DNA of 64,000 nucleotides, from NCBI GenBank assembly GCA_023229465.1, contig JALNZE010000009.1, positions 73,224-137,223 on the forward strand, read 5' to 3'. Position 1 is the first letter of the stretch. Every line of letters starts with the position of its first letter. Below, in pieces: positions 36,027-44,473 of the stretch. The DNA comes from Chitinophagaceae bacterium. Its GTDB lineage: Bacteria; Bacteroidota; Bacteroidia; Chitinophagales; Chitinophagaceae. The position numbers and the translations under genes were made by a program. The notes under the pieces are model-generated. The model was not told the DNA's origin. It worked only from the letters and a program-made list of their open reading frames with translations, and made no database searches.

Positions 36027-36704
36027 TCATTTGTCTTTTAAGAGTGATTCCCCTTTTATGATCCAGGAGGTACCAAAGGCAATTAATGCAGTACTTTCCA
36101 ATACCAGTACCGGTTTATACTTTTCAAGACCGGGTAATGAATTTTCAAACAAATGATAAGCGCCTAATAAAATGATACAGGCAAGAATAATGATTCCGCA
36201 TATAATATAGAGGCGGTTTCGAATTTTCTTCCTGGAAGTCTTTGCTTTCTTGTCAGAGGATTTTGTAAAGAGGAACAATGAAAAAAAAGCGAAACTGCTA
36301 AAAAGCAATGCAGCGGACGTATAATGAATATAATTTACAGAATTTTTACGACTGGTACGTATAAATTGGCATAGTGAATTACTATCCGCATCTGTAGGAA
36401 AAAAAGCAACCAGTATGGCAAATACGGCTGCCAGGTTCCCGGTTATATTATCTATACGGTCGTAGCCTTTGTAAGAAAACAGGAAAAGCGCCACGGCACA
36501 CAGGGTTCCTACAAAATAATTACCCATGATAGAATAATAATAATGGCTTATAGAAGGCTGGTATTGTGTGCATTGATCAAAAATGCGGGACCCCGTCATT
36601 AAAACAAACGATAGCAATATTCCTAAAAAACCTACCCATTTTCTAAGGGTCAGGTAAGAAATCAGTAATGTCTGTTCATGGCTGGAAGCTTGATTGTTCG
36701 GCAT
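36027..36704 (-). CDS. Six-helix membrane protein of unknown function (DUF998-like)
   Basis: 225 aa, about six membrane helices. A conserved-looking loop SISHYYYSIMGNYFVG precedes a helix with SYKGYDRIDNITGNLAAVFA and LVAFFPTD. The second half has a Lys/Arg-rich cytoplasmic loop (DKKAKTSRKKIRNR). The loop with three Tyr and the FPTD motif recur in unannotated bacterial membrane proteins that are usually filed near DUF998. Function unknown. It starts 37 bases after the stop of the soluble protein gene on the same strand, so they are probably one operon. Confidence 0.7.
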   Translation of the reverse strand: MPNNQASSHEQTLLISYLTLRKWVGFLGILLSFVLMTGSRIFDQCTQYQPSISHYYYSIMGNYFVGTLCAVALFLFSYKGYDRIDNITGNLAAVFAILVAFFPTDADSNSLCQFIRTSRKNSVNYIHYTSAALLFSSFAFFSLFLFTKSSDKKAKTSRKKIRNRLYIICGIIILACIILLGAYHLFENSLPGLEKYKPVLVLESTALIAFGTSWIIKGESLLKDK

Positions 36705-36741
36705 AGGTTGATTGGATTGTATTTTGGAGTATTTGTTTGAA

Positions 36742-37434
36742 TTACCGCGTAAACCTTGCCTGTTTTTCCTGGTATGCGAATATGGAATAGTCGATGAGCA
36801 TATTATTGGTCAGATCAGGCACATCATCTTTTTTCCTTTCCCCATGTAAAAAGTGTTCCTGCCGGTTAAGCGACATATATAAAATGCCAATCAAATCATC
36901 TTTATTTGCCCTGGCTGCGTTGGCAATTACATTGATGATATATTTGGTAATTTCTGTGGTAGCCGTAAAAGCAGGATTGGCGGATTTTTTAAGTAACCCA
37001 GAAATAGATTTGGTAAAAGAGTCAAAGCCTTTATCAGCAAGGATATCAGTTACTATTTTTGCGGCATCCCTGATATTACTGTCGCTTTCATACGCAATGA
37101 ACTGCCAGTCAAAATGGTCGGGAATTTCTTTGGATTGAAAAAGCACAAATCCGGTATCGCCAAAAATCATCTGGTGATTGTCTTTTACATTTTCAATAGG
37201 AGTGAAAATACGGCTACTTACAATCGTTTCTACTGCTTTTTTAATAATTTCCTTCTTTTTAGCGGAATCATTGGTAAGTAACAGTTCCTCCATATCCGGT
37301 AAAAAGCCAGCCAGGTTAGTATTTATGAAGCTCAGCAATTTAACCTGGGCAATGTCTCTGCCAAATAATCCTAAAATTTTTCTGCCTTCTTTGTTGTCGA
37401 AGATTTTTATTTTGTTGATTCGGAAATAGAACAT
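36742..37434 (-). CDS. Conserved soluble protein of unknown function
   Basis: 230 aa from MFYFRINKIKIFDN; a 20-residue longer version starting at 37494 has a Cys-rich non-family start and is less likely. The N-terminal 35 residues look like a beta-rich C2-like start. Later comes a helical stretch with DAAKIVTDILADKGFD and a conserved-looking end: LIGILYMSLNRQEHFLHGER, then KKDDVPDLTNNMLIDYSIF. No signal peptide, no catalytic motif recognised. Operon partner is the six-helix protein downstream. Function not known. Confidence 0.7.
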   Translation of the reverse strand: MFYFRINKIKIFDNKEGRKILGLFGRDIAQVKLLSFINTNLAGFLPDMEELLLTNDSAKKKEIIKKAVETIVSSRIFTPIENVKDNHQMIFGDTGFVLFQSKEIPDHFDWQFIAYESDSNIRDAAKIVTDILADKGFDSFTKSISGLLKKSANPAFTATTEITKYIINVIANAARANKDDLIGILYMSLNRQEHFLHGERKKDDVPDLTNNMLIDYSIFAYQEKQARFTR

Positions 37435-37619
37435 GGTACATGCATTTTTGTGTTTGTTGAAATAAAACTGACAACAAAATAATACTACTTTCACAAATTT
37501 GCAACGGGAAAACCCCGTATTTATAGGGTAAATTGTGATGATTTCACCGCTAATTCAGGTTAATTCTTAGTAAGAAAGGGGTAAAACTCTACTAAAGAAC
37601 AATGAAAGGCTGTGACTAA

Positions 37620-38699
37620 TTAAACGGTAAAAGAAATTTTCTTTGTATAGAGGAAATAACAAAGTCCCCACTCAATGGCAAAGATGCAGAGAGAGGAAAC
37701 GATCTGACTAAGGATTAGTGGCGTATGAATGATACCCAGCAATCCATTGCCGATGGAATTTATATAGTTATTAAACCAACGATTACCCACTATTTCAAAA
37801 AACAGATAAAGGAAGAGTGAGTTCATTCCAACAATTGTAAAGAAAATCAGGTTTTTTCTGTGTTCACGTATATCTATCCACCAGTAACAAAATGCCAATC
37901 CCAATAAACACCACCCTAAGGAAGCCAGCGTAAAACTGCTGGTGGCGATTCGTTTAATAATGGGCGTAATACCAGCCATATCCAACCCGTAGCCTGCTAC
38001 CAGACAGGTTAATGCCACTGCAGTCATCATTTCTATTTTCCGGGTTCCCCTAATTAATAATTTTCCTGTTAAGGCGCCGGCAATTGTATGTACGGCTGTT
38101 GGAATACAGTTAATAGCCACCCATCCATCATGATTAATTTTATTCATGAGTATGGTATCCATGTAATTTCCGAAATTATGCTGATCGGTAAAAGGTTGAT
38201 CAAATCCGGGTATACCGGTATACCGGTATAATACTTCCGTTAACAGTAATAAACCGGCGCACACTATTATTTGCGCGGAAGCTGACCATTGAAATATAAG
38301 AAAGGCAATCAAAGTAGTAAAGGATAATTGGGTTAATACATCCCATAATTCAAATGATAATCCACCCGGCCTAACCGCATAATCCAAAACTCCCCAGAAA
38401 AATAACCAGCTGCAACGCTTTACTATTTTCAGAAAAGATTGGTGCCAGGAAATACCCTGTTCTTTTTGTTTATGCAGCGAATAAGCCATCGCAACTCCTG
38501 CCATATACATAAAGCCTGGCTGTACCAGGTCCCAGAAGCGAAGACCGTTCCAGGGGTGGTGAAAGAATTGTAGAAATACATGATTCAGCAGACCGCCCTC
38601 AGTGGCCTGAAAAAGGTGGTTATAAAGGCCTGCACTTTCCAGCGCCAGCAGCACCATAATGAGGCCCCGCATAAAATCGAGTGATTGTAATCTTTTCAT
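37620..38699 (-). CDS. DUF5009/HGSNAT-like membrane acyltransferase-family protein
   Basis: 359 aa, about ten membrane helices. The start MKRLQSLDFMRGLIMVLLAL is the hallmark of the heparan-alpha-glucosaminide N-acetyltransferase-like (NagX, DUF5009) family; HHPWNGLRFWDLVQPGFMYM and the GDxxx-like conserved His in the first loop support this. Animal relatives acetylate terminal glucosamine using cytosolic acetyl-CoA; in bacteria the role is unproven. No sugar-degradation genes adjoin, so the substrate is open. Confidence 0.8.
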   Translation of the reverse strand: MKRLQSLDFMRGLIMVLLALESAGLYNHLFQATEGGLLNHVFLQFFHHPWNGLRFWDLVQPGFMYMAGVAMAYSLHKQKEQGISWHQSFLKIVKRCSWLFFWGVLDYAVRPGGLSFELWDVLTQLSFTTLIAFLIFQWSASAQIIVCAGLLLLTEVLYRYTGIPGFDQPFTDQHNFGNYMDTILMNKINHDGWVAINCIPTAVHTIAGALTGKLLIRGTRKIEMMTAVALTCLVAGYGLDMAGITPIIKRIATSSFTLASLGWCLLGLAFCYWWIDIREHRKNLIFFTIVGMNSLFLYLFFEIVGNRWFNNYINSIGNGLLGIIHTPLILSQIVSSLCIFAIEWGLCYFLYTKKISFTV

Positions 38700-38735
38700 G
38701 GACCGGCTTTTATTTCTTTTTCTTTTTTGCTATAG

Positions 38736-38775
38736 TAAGGATATACAATTTTCAATACTTTTTGGCATATCCTTA
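38736..38775. repeat. Inverted repeat in the divergent region before the acyl-CoA dehydrogenase neighbourhood
   Basis: TAAGGATAT (38736-38744) and ATATCCTTA (38767-38775) are perfect 9-base reverse complements 22 bases apart, between the DUF5009-like gene and the small membrane protein gene. Possible operator or RNA stem. Confidence 0.4.
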
Positions 38776-38845
38776 TTATTATATTACTGATTTTGTATAA
38801 AAATCACATGATATCATCGAAAGTTTTGATAAATTTATTTTCTGC

Positions 38846-39241
38846 ATGAAGCGATACAGGATTATTTCAATTTTCTTAATGTCCCTATCCGGCCTGATTG
38901 GCCTGATACGTGGCTATCGAATGACCTTTTATCCTGGTGGCAACTCAATCCTGTTTCCCTATCCACAGGACCTGATCAATGATACTGTTTTTTCTAACCA
39001 AACTTTGTTTGGATGGATTCTATTCTTCCTTATTGGCATTTTCAGCATGGTTGTGATTATAACCATTCTTTTGCATATCCGAAATTACGGTTACTTCATA
39101 ATTGTTGAGGGAGTCTTCATTTCTTTTTTTACACTTACACATATCGTGTATACAGGATTTAGTTTCATTCATTTTTTTATTTTACCCCTATGCCTGCTAA
39201 CCTTCATAATAGGTTTTCTTCAAACGCCAAGGGATTTCTGA
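38846..39241 (+). CDS. Small membrane protein of unknown function
   Basis: 131 aa with four probable membrane helices (about 5-22, 50-72, 78-96, 103-125). The start MKRYRIISIFLMSLSGLIGLI and a loop YPQDLINDTVFSNQTLFGW are the only notable stretches. No family recognised. It is followed by the acyl-CoA dehydrogenase operator and may not be functionally linked to it. Confidence 0.6.
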   Translation: MKRYRIISIFLMSLSGLIGLIRGYRMTFYPGGNSILFPYPQDLINDTVFSNQTLFGWILFFLIGIFSMVVIITILLHIRNYGYFIIVEGVFISFFTLTHIVYTGFSFIHFFILPLCLLTFIIGFLQTPRDF

Positions 39242-39308
39242 AAACGAACCCTTATATAGGAAATAGCCATAAACGGGCGAAAGAAAAAGATAGATCATTT
39301 CATCAATC

Positions 39309-39322
39309 CTAACGTTCGTTAG
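39309..39322. promoter_or_regulatory. Palindromic TetR-type operator before the acyl-CoA dehydrogenase gene
   Basis: CTAACG-TT-CGTTAG is a perfect 6+6 inverted repeat centred 12 bases upstream of the -7 box, so a protein bound here would block the polymerase. Such AACG/CGTT sites are typical of TetR-family regulators of fatty-acid catabolism; the regulator is not in the window. Confidence 0.6.
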
Positions 39323-39324
39323 CT

Positions 39325-39332
39325 TATTTTTG
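39325..39332 (+). promoter_or_regulatory. -7 box for the acyl-CoA dehydrogenase gene
   Basis: TATTTTTG matches TAnnTTTG, 3 bases after the palindrome and 22 bases before the ATG at 39355. Confidence 0.55.
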
Positions 39333-39354
39333 CAGCCTTAAACCTATCTAAACC

Positions 39355-40509
39355 ATGCATTTTGAATTGAGTGAAGAACATTTGATGATACAAAAAGCGG
39401 CAAGAGATTTTGCCAGAACAGATTGTTTACCCGGCGTTATTGAGCGTGATGAAAAACAACTATTTCCACGTAGCCAGGTAACCAAATTGGCAGAATTGGG
39501 TTTTATGGGTATGATGGTTGATCCAAAATATGGTGGATCCGGTATGGACACAGTAAGCTATGTACTGGCCATGGAAGAAATCAGCAAGATAGATGCCAGT
39601 ACCAGCGTTTGTATGAGTGTAAACAATAGCCTTGTTTGCTGGGGGCTTGAAGCTTTTGGTACCGAAGAACAAAAACAAAAATACCTAACGCCATTGGCCC
39701 AGGGGAATAAAGACGGGGAACTATATATCGGCGCCTTTTTATTAAGTGAACCGGAAGCAGGATCTGATGCTACCAGTCAGCAAACCAAGGCGGATGACAT
39801 GGGTGATCATTACCTGATTAATGGCACCAAGAACTGGATAACCAATGGTTCCTCTGCTTCAGTATATTTAGTGATTGCGCAAACCGATGCAGTCAAAGGC
39901 AGCAGGGGAATTAATGCATTTATTGTAGAAAAAAATTCTCCCGGTGTGGTAGTTGCCGCTAAAGAAAATAAACTGGGTATTCGTGGTAGTGACACACATT
40001 CCATACTGTTAACAGATGTAAAAGTGCCCAAAGAGAACAGGATAGGGGAAGATGGATTTGGTTTTAAATTTGCCATGAAAACATTGGCTGGGGGGCGCAT
40101 TGGAATTGCCTCACAGGCCCTTGGCATTGCCAGTGGCGCGTATGAACTGGCTTTGGCCTATAGCAAGCAGCGAAAAGCTTTTGGTAAAGAGATCATGCAT
40201 CACCAGGCCATCCAGTTTAAACTGGCGGATATGGCCACTAAAATTGAAGCAGCCAGGTTATTGTGCCTCAAAGCCGCCTGGGAAAAAGATAATAACCTTG
40301 ATTATACCCTGAGCTCATCAATGGCTAAAGTATTCGCCAGCGAAGCAGCCATGTGGACAACCACAGAGGCTGTTCAGATTCATGGAGGTTATGGGTTTGT
40401 GAAAGAGTATCATGTGGAACGTTTAATGCGCGACGCGAAAATTACCCAGATATATGAGGGTACCTCCGAAGTTCAGCGGATTGTTATTGCAAGAAGTATC
40501 CTAAAATAG
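39355..40509 (+). CDS. Acyl-CoA dehydrogenase
   Basis: 384 aa, FAD-dependent, short/medium-chain or butyryl-CoA-like subfamily. YIGAFLLSEPEAGSDATSQQ is signature 1 (flavin contact), YSKQRKAFGKEIMHHQAIQF and QIHGGYGFVKEYHVERLMRD are the C-terminal signatures, and Glu368 in IYEGTSEVQ is the catalytic base at the usual short-chain position. It oxidises acyl-CoA to the trans-2-enoyl-CoA and gives electrons to ETF. Chain length is not certain. Controlled by the palindrome-promoter just upstream. Confidence 0.95.
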   Translation: MHFELSEEHLMIQKAARDFARTDCLPGVIERDEKQLFPRSQVTKLAELGFMGMMVDPKYGGSGMDTVSYVLAMEEISKIDASTSVCMSVNNSLVCWGLEAFGTEEQKQKYLTPLAQGNKDGELYIGAFLLSEPEAGSDATSQQTKADDMGDHYLINGTKNWITNGSSASVYLVIAQTDAVKGSRGINAFIVEKNSPGVVVAAKENKLGIRGSDTHSILLTDVKVPKENRIGEDGFGFKFAMKTLAGGRIGIASQALGIASGAYELALAYSKQRKAFGKEIMHHQAIQFKLADMATKIEAARLLCLKAAWEKDNNLDYTLSSSMAKVFASEAAMWTTTEAVQIHGGYGFVKEYHVERLMRDAKITQIYEGTSEVQRIVIARSILK

Positions 40510-40582
40510 CGGTGTAGCACCGCGGTGATTGAACTCCATTTCACCGCGCAAGCCGCGGAGAAGCAGCCGTTTCTTCGCGGAG
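40508..40582. repeat. GC-rich palindromic intergenic repeat, copy 1
   Basis: A GC-rich stretch after the dehydrogenase gene. CGGTGA/TCACCG bracket 12 bases, and CCGCGGAGA pairs with TCTTCGCGG with one mismatch. From 40539 the strand reads TTTCACCGCGCAAGCCGCGG, nearly the same as copy 2 at 41810. Such TTCACCGC...CGCnGAG elements are a familiar intergenic repeat type in many bacterial genomes. Confidence 0.6.
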
Positions 40583-40623
40583 AATTACATTTCAATCAAT
40601 ATCACTTGTATTTTTGTAGCTAT

Positions 40624-41781
40624 ATGCTGATGTTTACAAGGAAAATACAATACCTGATATTTACCCTTTTCCTTAGTAATAGTTATGCTAATGACAGCCT
40701 GGTGATAACGCGTTTACTGAACCGGGTTAACCAACTCCAAAGCAAAGAAAGCAGTGTTTTCCCGAGAGGCATCTTTCCTTCTTACCGTTTATACGCGCTC
40801 AATAAAAACAGGGAGAAAGCGGATATTAATATCTTCTTCACAGGATTGATCTCTTTTACATTACAGGATATAAAACCGCGATTAGCCGGTGAGCAACAAA
40901 AACTGGCGGATCAAATCATTTCCAGAAGTTTACCGGTTTACCAAAAATTTCAAAATCAAAAGGGCCGGCATACCTATAATTTCTGGCCCACAGACACACC
41001 CAAAATATTTCCGAATTCCGGATGGATGAATCTATTTGATAAAACACAGGCTTTACCAGACGACCTGGATGATACAGTGATCATGCTGCTGGCAATGAAT
41101 GCGCCGGATGCCGTTGCCAAACAGGTACATGCACTGATGCAGCAGTTCACTAATAAAGGTGAGAAACCGGTGAGAAATACTTTTAAAGACTTTCGTTCGA
41201 TTGGCGCCTATTCAACATGGTTTGGAAAAAAAATGCCGGTTGATTTTGATATATGTGTACTGGCTAATGTATTATACTTTGTACAACGATATAACTTACC
41301 GTGGACAGCAGCAGACAGCGCCAGTTTACGGCTAATTGAAAAAGTACTGATTGAAAAAAAGCATGTTACCGATGCTCCGTATGTTTCGCCCCACTACAGT
41401 CGTTTACCCATACTATTGTATCATATAGCCAGGCTAATGTCGGTGAGGCCCATACGAAGCCTTGAAAAATTAAAACCCCAACTGATAGCTGAAGCAAGTA
41501 ATGCTTTGGCAAAGGGGAATGGTTTTATGGATGATGTGATACTGAGTACCTCCCTGTTGCGATGGGGTGTTCAGCCGGCGGGAATAAAATCATATAAAGC
41601 GGATAGTTTACAAGAACTAATTGAAGAGGGATCCTTTTCTTTTTTTATAGCGAATATGGCTTCCATGTTACCGGATCCCTTGAAACAATGGATGGGTGGG
41701 GCAGGAGTGGGGAAGTTTTATTATGACTGTGTGGCGTATAATAATATGCTGGTGTTGGAATATTTGGCATTGAATAAATAA
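40624..41781 (+). CDS. Secreted protein of unknown function with a DxDDT motif, alpha/alpha-toroid-like
   Basis: 385 aa from ATG 40624; the longer start at 40525 lies inside the repeat. A signal peptide (MLMFTRKIQYLIFTLFLSNSYA) is followed by a mostly helical protein. Residues 145-160 read PDDLDDTVIMLLAMNA: the DxDDT motif (147-151) followed by a hydrophobic helix resembles the acid motif in class II terpene cyclases and other alpha/alpha toroids. The usual QW repeats are not evident, and the protein is shorter than those cyclases. Other pieces: GRHTYNFWPTDTPKIFPNSG and GAGVGKFYYDCVAYNNMLVL. Function not known; a catalytic role is speculation. Confidence 0.65.
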   Translation: MLMFTRKIQYLIFTLFLSNSYANDSLVITRLLNRVNQLQSKESSVFPRGIFPSYRLYALNKNREKADINIFFTGLISFTLQDIKPRLAGEQQKLADQIISRSLPVYQKFQNQKGRHTYNFWPTDTPKIFPNSGWMNLFDKTQALPDDLDDTVIMLLAMNAPDAVAKQVHALMQQFTNKGEKPVRNTFKDFRSIGAYSTWFGKKMPVDFDICVLANVLYFVQRYNLPWTAADSASLRLIEKVLIEKKHVTDAPYVSPHYSRLPILLYHIARLMSVRPIRSLEKLKPQLIAEASNALAKGNGFMDDVILSTSLLRWGVQPAGIKSYKADSLQELIEEGSFSFFIANMASMLPDPLKQWMGGAGVGKFYYDCVAYNNMLVLEYLALNK

Positions 41782-41809
41782 TATAATCTCTGCGGGTGGT
41801 TGATTTTTC

Positions 41810-41835
41810 TTTCACCGCTGAATCGCAGAGGAGAG
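41810..41835. repeat. GC-rich palindromic intergenic repeat, copy 2
   Basis: TTTCACCGCTGAATCGCAGA and following bases match copy 1 at 40539 with few changes. A fragment in inverted form, CTCTGCGGGTGG, lies just before it (41788). The two copies flank the DxDDT gene. Confidence 0.6.
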
Positions 41836-41860
41836 GGGAGACATTTTTAAAAAATATATT

Positions 41861-42523
41861 ATGGCTGTAAATATTGAAAGATATAAGGAAGTGGTTGCTG
41901 AGCTGTTAAAGCAAAATATTACACTGGTGGCAGTTAGCAAAACCAAACCCAATCAAGACATTTCTGATTTATATAATTCCGGACAAAGGGATTTTGGCGA
42001 GAATTATGTGCAGGAACTGGTTGACAAACATGCTGTGCTGCCTTCAGATATCCGCTGGCATTTTATTGGTCATTTACAAACCAATAAGGCAAAATACATC
42101 GCCCCATTCGTACATTTAATACATGGAGTAGATAGTTTTAAATTATTAAAAGAGATCAATAAACAGGCAGCCAGGTGCGGCAGGGTAATTGATTGTTTAT
42201 TGCAGGTACATATTGCACAGGAAGAAACCAAGTTTGGAATGGATGAGGCCGAGTTAAAAGAGGTTCAGACCAATATGAGCAGTTTACCGAATGTACAGAT
42301 TAGTGGATTGATGGGGATGGCTTCGTTAAGTGATGACCCCGAAATGGTGCGTAGCGAATTCAGAAATTTGAAATCTATATACGACAGGTATTGTAAATGG
42401 ACCACAGACCGTGAACAGTGGACGATACTCAGCATGGGCATGAGCAGCGATTACAGGATCGCGATAGAGGAAGGGAGTACAATGGTAAGGATCGGAAGTT
42501 TGTTGTTTGGCAGCAGACAGTAA
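41861..42523 (+). CDS. YggS-family PLP-binding protein
   Basis: 220 aa, single-domain alanine-racemase-like barrel. PLP lysine is Lys27 in LVAVSKTKP; RDFGENYVQELVDK, RWHFIGHLQTNKAKYI, GLMGMASLSDD and MGMSSDYRIAIEEGSTMVRI are the family motifs. It is thought to help keep free PLP and amino acid pools in balance and has no known catalytic reaction. Stands alone between the repeat and the convergent peptidase gene. Confidence 0.96.
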   Translation: MAVNIERYKEVVAELLKQNITLVAVSKTKPNQDISDLYNSGQRDFGENYVQELVDKHAVLPSDIRWHFIGHLQTNKAKYIAPFVHLIHGVDSFKLLKEINKQAARCGRVIDCLLQVHIAQEETKFGMDEAELKEVQTNMSSLPNVQISGLMGMASLSDDPEMVRSEFRNLKSIYDRYCKWTTDREQWTILSMGMSSDYRIAIEEGSTMVRIGSLLFGSRQ

Positions 42524-42550
42524 TGATTAATTAATTAATCATTGTGGCAG

Positions 42551-44470
42551 TCACTTCAAAGTTTCATCCAGCCACTTATAAAATTCACGCTGCCATACTA
42601 GTGCATTTTGTGCCGAGAGTACCCAATGGTTCTCGTCAGGTAAATAGAGGAACCTGCTTTTGATACCTTTCAGTTGAGCTGCCTGAAAAGCTTGCTGGCC
42701 CTGCTCTATAGGTACACGATAATCTTTTCCACCCTGAATAATCAGGATAGGGGTATTCCATTTATCTACAAAATTACTGGGCGATTGACTGAATGAGCGT
42801 TGTGCAATGGCATTGTTCTTTTCCCAATACGCACCGCCTTTTTCCCAATTTTCAAAAAACATTTCATCGGTGGTACCATACATGCTCTTAAAATCAAAAA
42901 CACCATCATGAGAGATAAATGTTTTAAAGCGCCCATTATGCAGGCCTTCCAGTGCAAAAACAGAGAACCCACCAAAACTGGCTCCTACACAACCTAACCT
43001 GGATGTATCTACATACGCTTCTTTTGAAACTGCATCTATGGCACTTAAGTAATCATTAATAACCTGTCCACCCCAGTCTTTACTAACCTGTTCATTCCAT
43101 TCAGTACCAAAGCCGGGCATTCCCCTGCGTGCGGGCGCCACAACAATATATCCCTGGGAAGCCATCAACTGGAAGTTCCATCGGAAAGAATAAAATTGGG
43201 TGAGCGGTGATTGCGGTCCGCCCTGGCAATATAAAAGTGTTGGATATTTTTTGGATGCATCAAAACCAGGAGGATAGACTACCCAAACCAACATTTGCTT
43301 TTTATCGGTAGTGGTTACAAATCTTCTTTCCGTTTTTACCTTACTGATTTTTGCAAATGCCGCATCATTAACATGGGTAAGCTGTTCAAAAGTTCCAGTG
43401 TTCACATTTACCTTAAAAATTTCAGTAGCACGGTTCATGTCTGTTCGTGAAACAACAATGTTGCGATCTACTTCACCGACTATACCGCTTACATCAAAAT
43501 CGCCATTGGTAATTTGTATAATAACCGGGTTGGTTTTGGTACTGAGCGGATCATTTACTTTAAATAATTGCAAAGTGCCATTGATCGGCGCTACAAAATA
43601 AATACTATCCGCTCTGCGGCTCCAACGGAAACTTTCTACATGAATATCATCGCGCTGCCGGGTAATATTCAATTGGGTTTTCCCATCAAACACAATGATA
43701 TCCTGCTTGTCAGCCTCATATCCCTCCCTCTTCATTTGAAGCCAGGCTAGTTGTCCTTTTTTATTGTATTCCGGATTTACATCATAGCCTTTATTGTATT
43801 CAGTAAGATTGCGGGTAGTACCGGCTTCTACGTCGTATTCATATAGGTCGGTATTGGTACTTTTCGCATACGCGGTTCCTGATTTTTTCTTGGCTACATA
43901 GAGTAAATGCTTTCCATCAGGGTTCCATATATAATCTTCATCGCCACCAAAAGGTTGCAAGGGACAATCAAATGCCTCATTTTGCATAATGTCTTTTGCC
44001 TTTTGTTTATCCAAAAGTCCATCGGTATAGGGTGTAATATAAATATGGTCGAACTTTCCATCTTCCCAGGTATCCCAATGCCGGTAGTTAAGCGAGTTAA
44101 AAATATAGACATTAGATTTTTTCAGATCGGGATAAATACCTGCACCGGTAACATCCAAAACTTTCGTACTGATTACACTGGCAAGAAATTTTTTATTGAA
44201 AGAAATTTTAGGGTTAGCAAAAACACTATCTGTATTCTTTATTTCAACCGATTCACCGCCACTGGTAGCAATGAGGTAGATTTTACGGGAGCTCTTGTTT
44301 TCTTCAATGTTGGGAGTACTAACCGAATAGATTACGAACTGATTATCCTTTGAAATGCCCAAACCGCTAACACGGCCAAATTTCCAGAGTTGTTCCGGCG
44401 TAAGTTTGGTTTGTGCCTGGATAGTTATGGTGGCCATACCCAGGCAGAGCCATAAAAAAAAATATTTCAT
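42551..44470 (-). CDS. Secreted S9-family prolyl oligopeptidase-like peptidase
   Basis: 639 aa with signal peptide MKYFFLWLCLGMATITIQAQ. An N-terminal beta-propeller (about 25-400, with repeated TD/PDGKHLLYV and DSIYFVAP blades) is followed by an alpha/beta hydrolase domain with oxyanion YCQGGPQSPL, nucleophile Ser in GCVGASFGGFSVF, acid in IIQGGKDYRVP and His in DENHWVLSAQN. This is the acylaminoacyl-peptidase/dipeptidyl-peptidase branch. It probably trims peptides in the periplasm. It starts 4 bases downstream of the M20 peptidase gene's stop, so they are likely co-transcribed. Confidence 0.93.
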   Translation of the reverse strand: MKYFFLWLCLGMATITIQAQTKLTPEQLWKFGRVSGLGISKDNQFVIYSVSTPNIEENKSSRKIYLIATSGGESVEIKNTDSVFANPKISFNKKFLASVISTKVLDVTGAGIYPDLKKSNVYIFNSLNYRHWDTWEDGKFDHIYITPYTDGLLDKQKAKDIMQNEAFDCPLQPFGGDEDYIWNPDGKHLLYVAKKKSGTAYAKSTNTDLYEYDVEAGTTRNLTEYNKGYDVNPEYNKKGQLAWLQMKREGYEADKQDIIVFDGKTQLNITRQRDDIHVESFRWSRRADSIYFVAPINGTLQLFKVNDPLSTKTNPVIIQITNGDFDVSGIVGEVDRNIVVSRTDMNRATEIFKVNVNTGTFEQLTHVNDAAFAKISKVKTERRFVTTTDKKQMLVWVVYPPGFDASKKYPTLLYCQGGPQSPLTQFYSFRWNFQLMASQGYIVVAPARRGMPGFGTEWNEQVSKDWGGQVINDYLSAIDAVSKEAYVDTSRLGCVGASFGGFSVFALEGLHNGRFKTFISHDGVFDFKSMYGTTDEMFFENWEKGGAYWEKNNAIAQRSFSQSPSNFVDKWNTPILIIQGGKDYRVPIEQGQQAFQAAQLKGIKSRFLYLPDENHWVLSAQNALVWQREFYKWLDETLK

Positions 44471-44473
44471 ATG

